Source: Pelistega indica | Lineage (GTDB): Bacteria > Pseudomonadota > Gammaproteobacteria > Burkholderiales > Burkholderiaceae_B | Assembly (NCBI RefSeq): GCF_000506865.1 | Contig: NZ_AYSV01000079.1 | Location: forward strand, 1 to 39,472 | Direction of reading: 5' to 3' | Length of the DNA: 39,472 bases | Shown: positions 9,713 to 18,647 of the stretch, piece after piece | Position numbering within the stretch: position 1 is the first letter of the stretch | Layout: each line of letters begins with the position of its first letter | Notes under the pieces: model-generated | The model's input: the letters and a program-made list of their open reading frames with translations, nothing else | Told to the model about the DNA's origin: nothing | Databases searched by the model: none | Program-made: the position numbers and the translations under genes

Positions 9713-10292
9713 ATGAAATTTTTGCTTTCTATTTCCAAAGCAATTGATGCGATTATGTCTCTAGTAGGGAGATCTGTAACATGGGTTACCTTGATTGTCG
9801 TATTAATCAGTGCAGGGAATGCTATTGTACGAAAAACTTTTCATGTAAGTTCTAACGCATGGCTTGAAATTCAATGGTATTTGTTTGGGGTTATTTTTCT
9901 ATTGGCAGCAGGCTATACTTTCCTAAAAAATGAACATGTCCGAGTGGATATCATTAATCAGCGTTTATCACCTCGCACACAAGTGATAATTGATTTAATC
10001 GGGGTAATCTTTTTCATGTTACCTGCATGTTTATTGATTGTTTATTTATCTTATTCCATTTTTTGAATTATCTTTTGTAACGGGTGAGGAGTCCTCTAAC
10101 TCAGGTGGTCTTATTCGCTGGCCAGTAAAATTACTAATTCCTGTAGGATTCACTTTATTGTCACTCGCTGGTATTTCACATGCGATTAAATGCATCGCTT
10201 TTCTAACAGATAAAGGACCAAACCCATTAAAACATGACGGTCCTACTGCCGAAGAGTTGTTAGCTCAAGATATCGCGGCTCTTAAGAATTAA
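9713..10292 (+). CDS. dctQ: TRAP transporter small permease (frameshifted)
   Basis: Small membrane subunit (four expected helices) that joins DctP-delivered substrate to the large permease. Seen: helices near residues 18-38, 50-68, 88-108 and a last one after the break, plus the conserved WLEIQWYLFGVIFLLAAGYTFLKNEHVRVDI block. The reading frame is lost at 10054-10055 where TT should be a single T: TAT then CCA TTT TTT GAA continues into ELSFVTGEESSNSGG...WPVKLLIPVGF. Restored length is 192 aa, normal for this branch. As printed the first part stops at 10064-10066. A sequencing indel is likely. Confidence 0.88.
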
Positions 10293-10302
10293 GGTGACAT
10301 AA

Positions 10303-11961
10303 ATGGATTTTATTATTGCTAATATGCCGCCGATTATGTTTTTAACATTAATCTGCTTTTTGTTATTGGGCTTTCCAGTGGCATTTTCTCTAGCGGCTAA
10401 TGGTATTTTATATACTTTACTAGGAATTTACTTTGATGAATTCTCTTTTGCTTTTTTACAAGCACTGCCAGAGCGTGTATTTGGTATTGTTCAAAACGAT
10501 TCTTTGCTTGCTGTACCTTTCTTTACCTTGATGGGGTTGATTCTTGAACGATCTGGAATGGCCGAAGACTTGCTAGAGACTATTGGGCAGTTGTTTGGCC
10601 CTGTTCGTGGTGGTTTAGCCTATGCGGTTATTTTTGTAGGAGCGATGTTAGCAGCGACGACTGGGGTGGTATCCGCCTCGGTTATTTCAATGGGGTTAAT
10701 TTCGTTGCCGATTATGCTACGTTATGGCTATGATTGCAAACTGGCTACTGGCGTTATTGCTGCATCAGGTACATTATCGCAAATTATTCCGCCATCGCTA
10801 GTGCTAATTATTTTGGCAGACCAATTAGGACGTTCAATTGGTGATATGTACCGTGGCGCAATATTACCCGGACTTATTTTGACTGGGGTATATGTGCTCT
10901 ACGTGTTGACCATGACTATTATCAAGCCTAACTCAGCACCGTCAATCCCAGAGAAGGATAGAGTGTATCGCCAACCTAATGGATCTTCTGGACTTATTTC
11001 TTTACTTGTTCTAACGATTGCGGCTAGTGTTGGGGCTTATTTTGTGTCATCTCAAGTACTAACAGAAAAAGCACCGGTTGATGAGAGAGTAGTGGTTAAT
11101 CTCTTATTGTGGGGGTTATTTGCTTTTATTGTTGCCGTGCTAAATAAGCTGTTGCGCCTTAATCTATTATCTAAAATTGCTGAGCGTGTTGTATTCGTGA
11201 TGATACCTCCGCTATTCCTGATTTTCTTGGTGTTAGGTACGATCTTTATCGGTGTGGCAACGCCAACAGAAGGTGGTGCGATGGGTGCAGTTGGTGCTAT
11301 TTTATTAGCTTTATTAAGAGGTCGCCTATCATTAGATCTATTAAAACAAGCAATGGAAACGACGACAAAATTAACGAGTTTTGTTATTTTCATTCTTGTA
11401 GGCTCAACCATCTTTACGCTAACCTTTACTGGCTTTGGTGGTCAGCATTGGGTAGAGGGTCTATTCTCATCACTACCAGGCGGGCAAACAGGCTTCTTGA
11501 TTGTAGTAAGTATTGCTACATTCTTCTTAGCCTTCTTTTTAGACTTCTTTGAATTAGCCTTTATCATTGTTCCTTTATTGGGGCCAGTAGCTGATAAGAT
11601 GGGCATTGATTTAATCTGGTTCGGTGTGTTGTTAGCTGTTAATATGCAAACATCCTTTATGCACCCACCATTTGGTTTTGCCTTATTTTATTTACGCTCA
11701 GTAGCACCTAAAGAGGACTATAAAGATAAAATTACCGGTGAAATTATCCCTCGTGTTAGTACAGGAGATATTTACCGTGGCTCTATCCCATTTATCGTTA
11801 TCCAGTTGTTAATGGTAATTCTAGTTATGGTTTTCCCTGGCGTAGTGACGCACTACAAAGATCAGGGTTCGGGTGTTGATCCTAAATCGGTTATTATTGA
11901 TACGGGCGAATCATCTTATGGAGATGACCCTTATTCAGAAAGTAACTCAACTTTCCAATAA
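10303..11961 (+). CDS. dctM: TRAP transporter large permease
   Basis: 552 aa polytopic protein (at least 12 hydrophobic segments), the Na+-coupled translocation subunit. Seen: an N-terminal GFPVAFSLAANG segment, the AATTGVVSASVISMGLISLPIMLRYGYD loop and the related GVATPTEGGAMGAVGAILLA repeat, and C-terminal VNMQTSFMHPPFGFALFYLRSVAP. A longer central linker (about residues 205-275) is typical of the FcbT3/TakP-like large permeases and matches the DctP type next door. It starts 10 bp after dctQ, so it is translated from the same mRNA. A strong terminator follows. Confidence 0.95.
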   Translation: MDFIIANMPPIMFLTLICFLLLGFPVAFSLAANGILYTLLGIYFDEFSFAFLQALPERVFGIVQNDSLLAVPFFTLMGLILERSGMAEDLLETIGQLFGPVRGGLAYAVIFVGAMLAATTGVVSASVISMGLISLPIMLRYGYDCKLATGVIAASGTLSQIIPPSLVLIILADQLGRSIGDMYRGAILPGLILTGVYVLYVLTMTIIKPNSAPSIPEKDRVYRQPNGSSGLISLLVLTIAASVGAYFVSSQVLTEKAPVDERVVVNLLLWGLFAFIVAVLNKLLRLNLLSKIAERVVFVMIPPLFLIFLVLGTIFIGVATPTEGGAMGAVGAILLALLRGRLSLDLLKQAMETTTKLTSFVIFILVGSTIFTLTFTGFGGQHWVEGLFSSLPGGQTGFLIVVSIATFFLAFFLDFFELAFIIVPLLGPVADKMGIDLIWFGVLLAVNMQTSFMHPPFGFALFYLRSVAPKEDYKDKITGEIIPRVSTGDIYRGSIPFIVIQLLMVILVMVFPGVVTHYKDQGSGVDPKSVIIDTGESSYGDDPYSESNSTFQ

Positions 11962-11980
11962 CGGCATCACTTAACAAATA

Positions 11981-12020
11981 CAATAGGGGAGGAGTGTTAT
12001 TACTCTTCCCCTATTGTTTT
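11981..12020 (+). terminator. Rho-independent terminator after dctM
   Basis: Stem 11981-11995 with 12002-12016, 15 bp with a single G-U pair, 6-nt loop, then TTTT at 12017-12020. It closes the TRAP operon only 10 bases before the trpF ATG, so any transcript reaching trpF from upstream must read through it. Confidence 0.82.
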
Positions 12021-12029
12021 AGAGGTCAT

Positions 12030-12659
12030 ATGAGAACAAGAGTAAAAATTTGTGGTTTACGTCAACCAGAAGAAATACTAATGGCAGCAGAATTAGGTGT
12101 AGATGCCATTGGATTTGTTATTTACCCTAAAAGTAAGCGCTATGTCTCCTTGGCACAAGCGATTGAGTTAAAAAAACATATCCCAGCATTTATGAATTTG
12201 ATTGTACTCATGGTTAATCCAAGTGCACATGAGGTTGAAGAGGTGATTAATCATTTACAACCAGATGCGATTCAGTTTCATGGTGATGAGACAGCTGAGT
12301 TTTGTCAGCAATTCGATTTTCCATATTGGCGTGCTGTTAGAGTTGGCTCTCCAGAGTTAGATACCACAGAAAAGCTTTTTACCTACCTAAAACAATTTAC
12401 TTCTGCTCAAGCTTTTTTATTTGATACGTATACACCCCACTATGGTGGTTCAGGAGTGGGTTTTGATTTATCTATTCTTGAGCCCTTAAAAGAATATCTT
12501 TCACCATACAAAATGGTTATTGCTGGTGGAATTAAAAAAGATAACGTTGATCTATATAAGGGTAATTATTATGCCATTGATTTAAGTAGTGGGGTTGAGC
12601 AAAGTCCTGGCGTGAAATCATTGGCAATGATGCGTGAGTTTATGGAAAAAATGTATTAA
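12030..12659 (+). CDS. trpF: Phosphoribosylanthranilate isomerase
   Basis: TIM-barrel enzyme of tryptophan biosynthesis that turns N-(5-phosphoribosyl)anthranilate into the carboxyphenylamino-deoxyribulose phosphate. 209 aa from ATG 12030, starting MRTRVKICGLRQPEE with the catalytic Cys8; the general acid is Asp132 in FLFDTYTPHYGGSG, and phosphate-binding VIAGGIKKDN and SSGVEQSPGVK follow. The GTG at 11994 would put the start inside the terminator stem and is rejected; AGAGG lies just before 12030. The other trp genes are not in the window, whereas trpB and trpA normally follow trpF in this group. Confidence 0.96.
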   Translation: MRTRVKICGLRQPEEILMAAELGVDAIGFVIYPKSKRYVSLAQAIELKKHIPAFMNLIVLMVNPSAHEVEEVINHLQPDAIQFHGDETAEFCQQFDFPYWRAVRVGSPELDTTEKLFTYLKQFTSAQAFLFDTYTPHYGGSGVGFDLSILEPLKEYLSPYKMVIAGGIKKDNVDLYKGNYYAIDLSSGVEQSPGVKSLAMMREFMEKMY

Positions 12660-12690
12660 GTTAGGGTGAAAATAATGACAGAATTGCTAA

Positions 12691-12724
12691 ATGTCATCAT
12701 TATGTCATTAGTAACATTTATGCT
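12691..12724 (+). promoter_or_regulatory. Pho-box-like element with -10 upstream of desaturase gene
   Basis: Two identical 7-mers ATGTCAT (12691-12697 and 12702-12708) separated by 4 A/T-rich bases, so an 11-bp period. This is the geometry of the PhoB site (CTGTCAT-N4-CTGTCAT), each unit matching 6 of 7. A TATGCT (12719-12724) follows 10 bp later, the usual Pho-box to -10 distance. A further half-site in opposite orientation (TGTCAT complement at 12675-12680) is probably incidental. Regulation by phosphate limitation is inference from this match. Confidence 0.4.
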
Positions 12725-12752
12725 ATTTCAACCCTTTAAATGTTTTTTTGGG

Positions 12753-12758
12753 TATAAT
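12753..12758 (+). promoter_or_regulatory. Second candidate -10 for the desaturase gene
   Basis: A perfect TATAAT, about 35 bases before the ATG at 12793. No clear -35 precedes it. It may give basal expression alongside the Pho-box-like promoter. Confidence 0.4.
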
Positions 12759-12792
12759 TAAACATTATTTGAAACAAAGTTTAAATTACCTC

Positions 12793-13872
12793 ATGACTAC
12801 TGAAAATTCGCTTCAGCCAATTGATCCTCAAGCAGAATTACCACATCGTAAAATTATCCGTAGCTGGCTTATTCCTTTATCAGAAAAAGATACTTTTAAG
12901 GCAATTACCTTATTAACTGTTGACTTTATTATTCTTGGTGCATTACTCATTGGCACGGTTTACTTCCAAGCATGGTGGGTCAAACTATTATGCTCGCTAA
13001 CAGCAGGATTCTGGATTGGGCGTATTTTTATCATAGGTCATGATGCATGTCATCAAAGTTTGACGCCACATCGTCAGTTGAATAAATGGTTGGGGAGAAT
13101 TGCTTTTTTACCAGGGGTTTCTCCATATAGCTTATGGGATGTTGGTCATAATGTTGTATCATCATGGATATACCAATTTAAAAGGGTAGATTTTGTATGG
13201 CAACCAGCATCTCTAGAAGAGTATCAGCAAATGACACCAATGCGTCAATTCTTAGAGAGAATTTACCGCAGTGGCTGGGCACCCGGTATTTATTATATTA
13301 ACGAAATTTGGTGGAAAAAAATGATGTTTCCATCAAAATCTGCTATGGGTACCCAAAGAAAATCATTCTTCTGGGATAGCTTATTGTGTGCAAGTTTTGG
13401 AATTTTATGGGCTATTGCTGTTATCGTAGCAGCGATAGCAACAGACCAATCCATTTTAAGCCTATTATTTTTTACTTGGTTATTGCCGCTATTTTTCTGG
13501 TTTTCTATGATTGGTTTTGTAGTTTATGTACAGCATACTCATACAAAAGTTGTTTGGCATGACAACAAGGCTGAGTGGGCTAAAGCGCAGCCATTTGTAT
13601 CGACAACAGTACATCTGTTATTCAAATTTCAGTTTGGGGCTTTGTTGCACCATATTATGGAACATACAGCACACCATGTGGATATGTCTATTCCACTATA
13701 TAAATTAAAAAATGCACAAGCTCAACTTGAGTATATGCTACCAGAACGTATTGTGGTGCAACCTTTCTCTTGGTCTTGGTATTTCAGAACAGCTAAGTCA
13801 TGCAAATTATATGACTACAAAGAGAAGCATTGGATTGATTTCAAAGGAAATCCCACCCCTCAAGCACTATAG
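12793..13872 (+). CDS. Membrane fatty acid desaturase family protein (compensating indels)
   Basis: 359 aa di-iron membrane desaturase-fold protein acting on acyl chains of membrane lipids; exact substrate unknown. Seen: hydrophobic segments near residues 38-80 and 205-255, first His box HDACH (about residues 85-89), third box region HHIMEHTAHH near residue 285. The second box appears lost (HN followed by VVSSWIYQF), but skipping G13156 and adding one G after 13184-13186 gives HNVYHHGYTNLKGVDFVWQP, the canonical box. I therefore read a +1/-1 error pair. ATG 12793 is chosen over TTG 12748, which would lie upstream of the likely transcription start. Own terminator downstream. Confidence 0.87.
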   Translation: MTTENSLQPIDPQAELPHRKIIRSWLIPLSEKDTFKAITLLTVDFIILGALLIGTVYFQAWWVKLLCSLTAGFWIGRIFIIGHDACHQSLTPHRQLNKWLGRIAFLPGVSPYSLWDVGHNVVSSWIYQFKRVDFVWQPASLEEYQQMTPMRQFLERIYRSGWAPGIYYINEIWWKKMMFPSKSAMGTQRKSFFWDSLLCASFGILWAIAVIVAAIATDQSILSLLFFTWLLPLFFWFSMIGFVVYVQHTHTKVVWHDNKAEWAKAQPFVSTTVHLLFKFQFGALLHHIMEHTAHHVDMSIPLYKLKNAQAQLEYMLPERIVVQPFSWSWYFRTAKSCKLYDYKEKHWIDFKGNPTPQAL

Positions 13873-13891
13873 ACATTACTTACTAAACCTT

Positions 13892-13926
13892 AAAAAGTTT
13901 ATCTATTTGTCATAGATAAACTTTTT
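13892..13926 (+). terminator. Rho-independent terminator after desaturase gene
   Basis: Perfect 14-bp stem, 13892-13905 with 13913-13926, 7-nt loop, ending in T5 and followed by ATTTTCTTCTTTT. The A and T runs on either side let it work in both directions. Confidence 0.82.
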
Positions 13927-14022
13927 ATTTTCTTCTTTTGGGCTATATTTATTTGATAGTACTAATCGGTTATGATGTGGGGTATATTTAAAGGCTTTGA
14001 TTAATTATTTTCCCTGCATTAT

Positions 14023-14796
14023 ATGAAATTGATAAGTTCTAAAGATAACCCTCTGTACAAAAATATCTGCAAGGTAGCACAACACAAAGTTAAAAATGAA
14101 CTGTTGCTTGAGGGGGATCATTTATGCGAGATGTGGTTAAGTCATAAAGGGCTTCCTAAGCTAGTTATTTTGAGAGAAAGTAGTCAAGCATCATATTTTC
14201 AGCGCTGGCAAACGTTAAAAGAATGTGCTTGTATCGTACTCCCAGACCATTTGTTTAAACAGTTGAATTCGGTAGAAAGTCCTCAAGGAATCTTATTTTG
14301 GGTATGTGTTAACCCCTCTACACCAGAAATAACTTATCCACAAAAAACAGCTGTCTTACTGGATAGAGTACAAGACCCCGGTAATGTAGGTACGATTATT
14401 AGGACATGTGCGGCACTCAATATTAAATATATTTATTTAACGGTTGGATGTGCTAATCCGTGGTCAAGTAAGGTGCTGAGGAGTGCGCAAGGAGCGCATT
14501 TTTCTATGACTATTTATACACAAGTTGATTCTATTGATTTATTAGAAAAAAGTTCTTTGCCTCTGTACATTACGCACCTTAGTCCACGAGCAAAGCATCT
14601 TTACGAGTTAGTAATACCAAAAAATGTGTTGTGGGTATTTGGGCATGAAGGACAGGGAGTGAGTGAAGAAATTTTACAATTTACCCATCAAGCCGTATTT
14701 ATTCCTCAAAGTCAACAGGTTGAGTCGCTTAATGTAGGTATTGCCAGTGCACTTGCTTTATATGAGCAACAGCGTCAATTAGGCTTTGAACTCTAA
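14023..14796 (+). CDS. TrmH/SpoU-family RNA 2'-O-methyltransferase
   Basis: 257 aa SPOUT methyltransferase that uses S-adenosylmethionine to methylate ribose 2'-OH in rRNA or tRNA. Seen: an N-terminal substrate-binding domain (about 1-100), then motif 1 LLDRVQDPGNVGTIIRTCAA (about residues 109-128), motif 2 VLWVFGHEGQGVS (about 205-217) and motif 3 IPQSQQVESLNVGIASALALYE (about 226-248), which form the trefoil knot. The target nucleotide cannot be decided from sequence. It stands alone between two terminators, facing ppsR. Confidence 0.93.
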   Translation: MKLISSKDNPLYKNICKVAQHKVKNELLLEGDHLCEMWLSHKGLPKLVILRESSQASYFQRWQTLKECACIVLPDHLFKQLNSVESPQGILFWVCVNPSTPEITYPQKTAVLLDRVQDPGNVGTIIRTCAALNIKYIYLTVGCANPWSSKVLRSAQGAHFSMTIYTQVDSIDLLEKSSLPLYITHLSPRAKHLYELVIPKNVLWVFGHEGQGVSEEILQFTHQAVFIPQSQQVESLNVGIASALALYEQQRQLGFEL

Positions 14797-14801
14797 TCAA
14801 A

Positions 14802-14831
14802 AATACCTCTGCATTGATTTGCAGAGGTATT
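14802..14831. terminator. Bidirectional terminator between TrmH-family gene and ppsR
   Basis: Perfect 12-bp stem, 14802-14813 with 14820-14831, 6-nt loop, in the convergent gap. On the minus strand it is followed by a T-rich TTTGATT, so it serves ppsR best, and the plus-strand gene as well. Confidence 0.75.
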
Positions 14832-14862
14832 GTAAGCAAGTCTATTAATCTACTAAGACCAC

Positions 14863-15690
14863 TTAGTATTTATGGGTTTCTAGTTTTAAAATCTGTAAAA
14901 CCGTGGTAGAGATTTCTTCAATTGATTTTGTTGTTGATGATAACCAAGTGATATTTTGCATACGCATCAAGTGTTCAGCTTCTGCTACTTCGTAACGGCA
15001 TTGTTCTAGTGACGCATACTTACTATTGGGACGACGCTCTCCACGAATTTCGGATAACCTTTCGGGTTGGATTGATAAACCAAAGAGTTTATGTCTAAAA
15101 GGTTGAATTGTTTTAGGCAACTGACCTCGTTCAAAGTCTTCTGGAATTAAAGGGAAATTGGCAACTTTTAAGGCATATTGCATGGCCAAATATAGACTTG
15201 TCGGTGTTTTACCACTACGAGATACGCCAACTAAAATGACATCGGCTTCTTGTAGGCCATGAACAAATTGTCCATCGTCATGGGCAAGCGTAAAATTAAT
15301 TGCCTCAATGCGCTTGTGGTAAGCCTCAGAACTGGCATCTAAGTGCGAACGCCCCACAGTTGGGTTAGAGCGGACTTGTAAACTTAATTCTAATGTATTC
15401 ACACAGGCACCAAAAATATCAAGAAAAATACCTTTAGAGTGGCGCATATAATCGACTAATTCTTGATCCACCATAGTGCTAAAAATAATAGGTGGGCTAT
15501 CTGTTTCGGCAATTTCATCAATGCGAGCAATAATTTCTTTAATTTTATCAACAGTGGTGACGAAAGGTTCGCGAATTTGTTTAAAAGAATAGTGCTCAGT
15601 AAATTGGCTAAGTACTGAATGACTAAAGGTTTCAGCTGTAATTCCTGTACCGTCAGAAATAATAAACACTGTTTTTTGAGGCAATGACAT
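14863..15690 (-). CDS. ppsR: PEP synthase regulatory kinase/pyrophosphorylase (PSRP)
   Basis: 275 aa DUF299 protein. Characterised members inactivate PEP synthase by ADP-dependent phosphorylation of a threonine next to the catalytic histidine and reactivate it by phosphate-dependent removal. Seen: N-terminal VFIISDGTGITAETFSHSVLSQF and the P-loop-like GVSRSGKTPTS at about residues 154-164, followed by LYLAMQYALKVANFPLIPED. Divergent from ppsA across about 157 bp, the usual pairing of regulator and target in beta-proteobacteria. The target threonine is visible in PpsA (GGRTCH). Confidence 0.96.
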   Translation of the reverse strand: MSLPQKTVFIISDGTGITAETFSHSVLSQFTEHYSFKQIREPFVTTVDKIKEIIARIDEIAETDSPPIIFSTMVDQELVDYMRHSKGIFLDIFGACVNTLELSLQVRSNPTVGRSHLDASSEAYHKRIEAINFTLAHDDGQFVHGLQEADVILVGVSRSGKTPTSLYLAMQYALKVANFPLIPEDFERGQLPKTIQPFRHKLFGLSIQPERLSEIRGERRPNSKYASLEQCRYEVAEAEHLMRMQNITWLSSTTKSIEEISTTVLQILKLETHKY

Positions 15691-15847
15691 AAATTTTCCT
15701 TAAAAAAATACCCAAAATTATCGCTAAGGGGTTACAATAACGTATATTAAAGATATTTTCCTGATATAGGCGTATTTATTGAGAAAATTATTAAGAATTT
15801 ACTGGTTTTTTGAATAAATAAGCTTTCTTTTTTATTGGGAGACATCA

Positions 15848-18214
15848 ATGTCTTATGTAATACCTTTTGAAAATCTTCGCATGACCGATGTAGATATCGT
15901 CGGGGGTAAAAATGCTTCACTTGGTGAAATGATTAGTCAATTAGCCAACGCTGGAGTACGTGTTCCTGGTGGTTTTGCTACGACGGCTCAAGCGTTTCGT
16001 GATTTTTTGAAAGATTCAGGTCTTGATAAACGTATTTCAGAGCGTTTAACCACATTAAATCCAGAAGATGTAAGAGCATTAGCTAATGCCGGTCAAGAAA
16101 TTCGTCAATGGATTATTGAAGCACCATTTTCTGCTCAATTCGAACAAGAAATTCGTGATTCATTTGCTAAGTTAGATACAGATGGTAAAGGTACTTTTGC
16201 TGTACGTTCTTCAGCAACAGCCGAGGATTTACCTGATGCTTCTTTTGCAGGACAACAAGAGACTTTCTTGAATGTAGCTGGTATTGATGATGTACTAGAT
16301 AAAATTCGCCATGTATTTGCATCTCTATACAATGACCGTGCTATTTCTTATCGTGTACACAAAGGCTATGCTCATGCTGATGTGGCTTTATCAGCTGGTA
16401 TCCAACGCATGGTTCGTTCTGATAAGGGTAGTGCAGGGGTAATGTTCACGATTGATACAGAGTCTGGTTTCCCTGATGTTGTTTTCATTACTTCTTCTTA
16501 TGGTCTTGGTGAAACAGTTGTTCAAGGTGCTGTTAATCCTGACGAGTTTTATGTATTTAAACCAGCGCTAGCAAATAATAAGTATCCAATTATTAGTCGC
16601 CGTATCGGTTCAAAACTCATCAAAATGGAATTTAACGAGGATCGCAAACCTGGTGAAAATGCTGTTAAAACTGTTGATGTGCCAGTGACTGATCGTAATC
16701 GTTATTCATTAACTGATGATGAAGTAACTGAGCTTGCTCGTTATGCCGTTATTATTGAAAAACACTATCAACGCCCAATGGACGTAGAGTGGGGACGTGA
16801 CGGTATTGACGGTAAACTTTATATTCTTCAAGCTCGCCCTGAAACAGTTAAGTCTCAAGAAGTTAGCCATGATATTCAACAACGCTATAAACTAAAAGCA
16901 ACAGGCACAGTGTTAACAACAGGTCGTGCGATTGGTCAAAAAATTGGTGCAGGTAAAGTACGCATTATTCATGATATTGCTCATATGGATCAAGTTCAAG
17001 CCGGCGATATCTTAGTTACTGACATGACTGACCCTAACTGGGAACCAGTGATGAAACGTGCAGCAGCAATTGTTACGAATCGTGGTGGTCGTACATGTCA
17101 TGCAGCGATTATCGCCCGTGAATTAGGTATCCCTGCCGTGGTGGGTACAGGAGACGGTACTGAGGTATTAATTGAAAATGCAGAAGTAACAGTATCATGT
17201 GCAGAAGGTGACGAAGGTCGCATTTATGACGGATTCTTAGAAACAGAAGTTGAAGAAGTTCGTCGCGGCGAAATGCCAGAGATTCCTGTCAAAATTATGA
17301 TGAACGTAGGTAATCCTCAGCTTGCTTTTGACTTTGCTCAAATTCCAAATAAAGGTGTTGGCTTAGCACGTTTAGAGTTTATCATTAATAACAATATTAA
17401 CGTTCACCCTAAAGCAGTGTTGGATTATCCAAATGTCGCAAGTGATTTGAAAAAAGCGGTGGAGTCTGCTGCACGTGGTTATGCTAGTCCTAGAGCGTTC
17501 TTTGTGGAAAAACTAGCGGAAGGTGTTGCTACGATTGCTGCTGCCTTCTATCCGAAACCAGTTATTGTCCGTATGTCTGACTTTAAGTCAAATGAGTACC
17601 GTAAATTAGTGGGTGGTTCTCGCTATGAGCCAGAAGAGGAAAATCCAATGTTAGGCTTCCGCGGAGCTTCTCGCTATATCTCTGAGGATTTTGCTGAATG
17701 TTTCCGTATGGAGTGTGAGGCATTACGTTTTGTTCGTGAAGAAATGGGACTAACTAATGTGGAAATCATGATTCCATTTGTTCGTACCTTAAGTCAAGCA
17801 GAGCGTGTAGTGAACTTGTTAGCAGAAAATGGTTTAAAACGTGGTGAGAATGGCTTGCGTCTAATCATGATGTGTGAAGTTCCTAGTAATGCTATTTTAG
17901 CCGATCAATTCCTAGAATACTTTGATGGTTTCTCTATTGGTTCTAATGACATGACTCAATTAAGTTTAGGTCTAGACCGCGATTCAGGTATGGAATTATT
18001 AGCAGCAGACTTTGATGAGCGCGATCCAGCTGTATTATTTATGTTAGAGCGTGCTATCAATGCTTGCTTAAAAGCCGGTAAATATGTCGGTATTTGTGGA
18101 CAAGGCCCTTCAGATCATCCTGATTTGGCTCAATGGCTTAAAGATAAGGGTATCCTTTCTATGTCACTTAACCCTGATACCGTTGTAGATACATGGCAAA
18201 AACTAGCTAGCTAA
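15848..18214 (+). CDS. ppsA: Phosphoenolpyruvate synthase (pyruvate, water dikinase)
   Basis: Converts pyruvate, ATP and water to phosphoenolpyruvate, AMP and phosphate for gluconeogenesis. 788 aa in the standard order: ATP-grasp nucleotide-binding domain (about 1-340, with NASLGEM and [26 protein letters not shown]), swivelling phosphohistidine domain with His418 in [24 protein letters not shown], and the C-terminal PEP/pyruvate barrel ending in [11 protein letters not shown] with Cys750. The Thr two residues before His418 is the site PpsR-type proteins modify. A GGGAGA ribosome-binding site precedes the ATG. No frameshift seen over 2.4 kb. Confidence 0.98.
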   Translation: MSYVIPFENLRMTDVDIVGGKNASLGEMISQLANAGVRVPGGFATTAQAFRDFLKDSGLDKRISERLTTLNPEDVRALANAGQEIRQWIIEAPFSAQFEQEIRDSFAKLDTDGKGTFAVRSSATAEDLPDASFAGQQETFLNVAGIDDVLDKIRHVFASLYNDRAISYRVHKGYAHADVALSAGIQRMVRSDKGSAGVMFTIDTESGFPDVVFITSSYGLGETVVQGAVNPDEFYVFKPALANNKYPIISRRIGSKLIKMEFNEDRKPGENAVKTVDVPVTDRNRYSLTDDEVTELARYAVIIEKHYQRPMDVEWGRDGIDGKLYILQARPETVKSQEVSHDIQQRYKLKATGTVLTTGRAIGQKIGAGKVRIIHDIAHMDQVQAGDILVTDMTDPNWEPVMKRAAAIVTNRGGRTCHAAIIARELGIPAVVGTGDGTEVLIENAEVTVSCAEGDEGRIYDGFLETEVEEVRRGEMPEIPVKIMMNVGNPQLAFDFAQIPNKGVGLARLEFIINNNINVHPKAVLDYPNVASDLKKAVESAARGYASPRAFFVEKLAEGVATIAAAFYPKPVIVRMSDFKSNEYRKLVGGSRYEPEEENPMLGFRGASRYISEDFAECFRMECEALRFVREEMGLTNVEIMIPFVRTLSQAERVVNLLAENGLKRGENGLRLIMMCEVPSNAILADQFLEYFDGFSIGSNDMTQLSLGLDRDSGMELLAADFDERDPAVLFMLERAINACLKAGKYVGICGQGPSDHPDLAQWLKDKGILSMSLNPDTVVDTWQKLAS

Positions 18215-18235
18215 ACTAGCCAAACCATGATTAAA

Positions 18236-18270
18236 CAGAGTTACAAATAAGATAATTATTTGCAACTCTG
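18236..18270 (+). terminator. Long hairpin after ppsA
   Basis: Two 7-bp helices separated by one mismatch: 18236-18242 with 18264-18270 and 18244-18250 with 18256-18262, 5-nt loop. It lies 21 bases after the ppsA stop, but no T run follows, so it is either a Rho-dependent or 3'-end stabilising structure rather than a classical intrinsic terminator. Confidence 0.5.
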
Positions 18271-18337
18271 GCATCGTAGAGATAAACCTATTGTGTTATA
18301 ATAATGGGTTTTCTATTGGATAAAATAACGTTTTCGG

Positions 18338-18487
18338 CGAGCAGTCTTTTGGATTTGGTAAAAAGACTGCTCGACAAAATCATTTAACGAAAATAGTTCA
18401 TTAATTGAATTTATTATAGATTGCATAAAGTCGAGTAGTCGTTTAATTTAAAAAAGACTGCTCGACAAAATCATTTAACGAAAATAG
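18338..18487. repeat. Duplicated 37-bp repeat forming two hairpins
   Basis: An identical 37-bp sequence occurs at 18360-18396 and 18451-18487. Each copy begins with the 3' arm of a hairpin: 18338-18350 pairs perfectly with 18361-18373 (13 bp, 10-nt loop), and 18430-18440 pairs with 18456-18466 (11 bp, one G-U). The shared arm contains GACTGCTCG. Neither hairpin has a T tract, and I saw no further copy in this window. It occupies the non-coding stretch between ppsA and the FKBP gene (18215-18647). It may be a palindromic intergenic repeat family or a small RNA locus; function unknown. Confidence 0.75.
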
Positions 18488-18597
18488 CCTAATCGCTAAA
18501 TTCATTTATCTATTTAGCAAGTCAGCAAATCATCGTCTCATCACAATGGGTTTTGTCATATAACTATACTTATCGTCATAGATTAGTAGTGTTTAGT

Positions 18598-18606
18598 TGT
18601 TATAAT
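18598..18606 (+). promoter_or_regulatory. Extended -10 promoter of the FKBP gene
   Basis: TGTTATAAT: a perfect TATAAT at 18601-18606 preceded by the TGn extension. It lies 41 bases before the ATG at 18648. No convincing -35, which extended -10 promoters do not need. Confidence 0.5.
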
Positions 18607-18647
18607 CAACAATAAGTATTAATTAATATGTTAAAAAGGTGAGAGCT

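Noticed and set aside
13526-13915. Short plus-strand frames overlapping the end of the desaturase gene
   Set aside because: Other-frame shadows; the conserved HHIMEHTAHH third histidine box shows which frame is used.
18338-18487. CRISPR array
   Set aside because: Only two repeat units, palindromes are much longer than usual and there are no cas genes.
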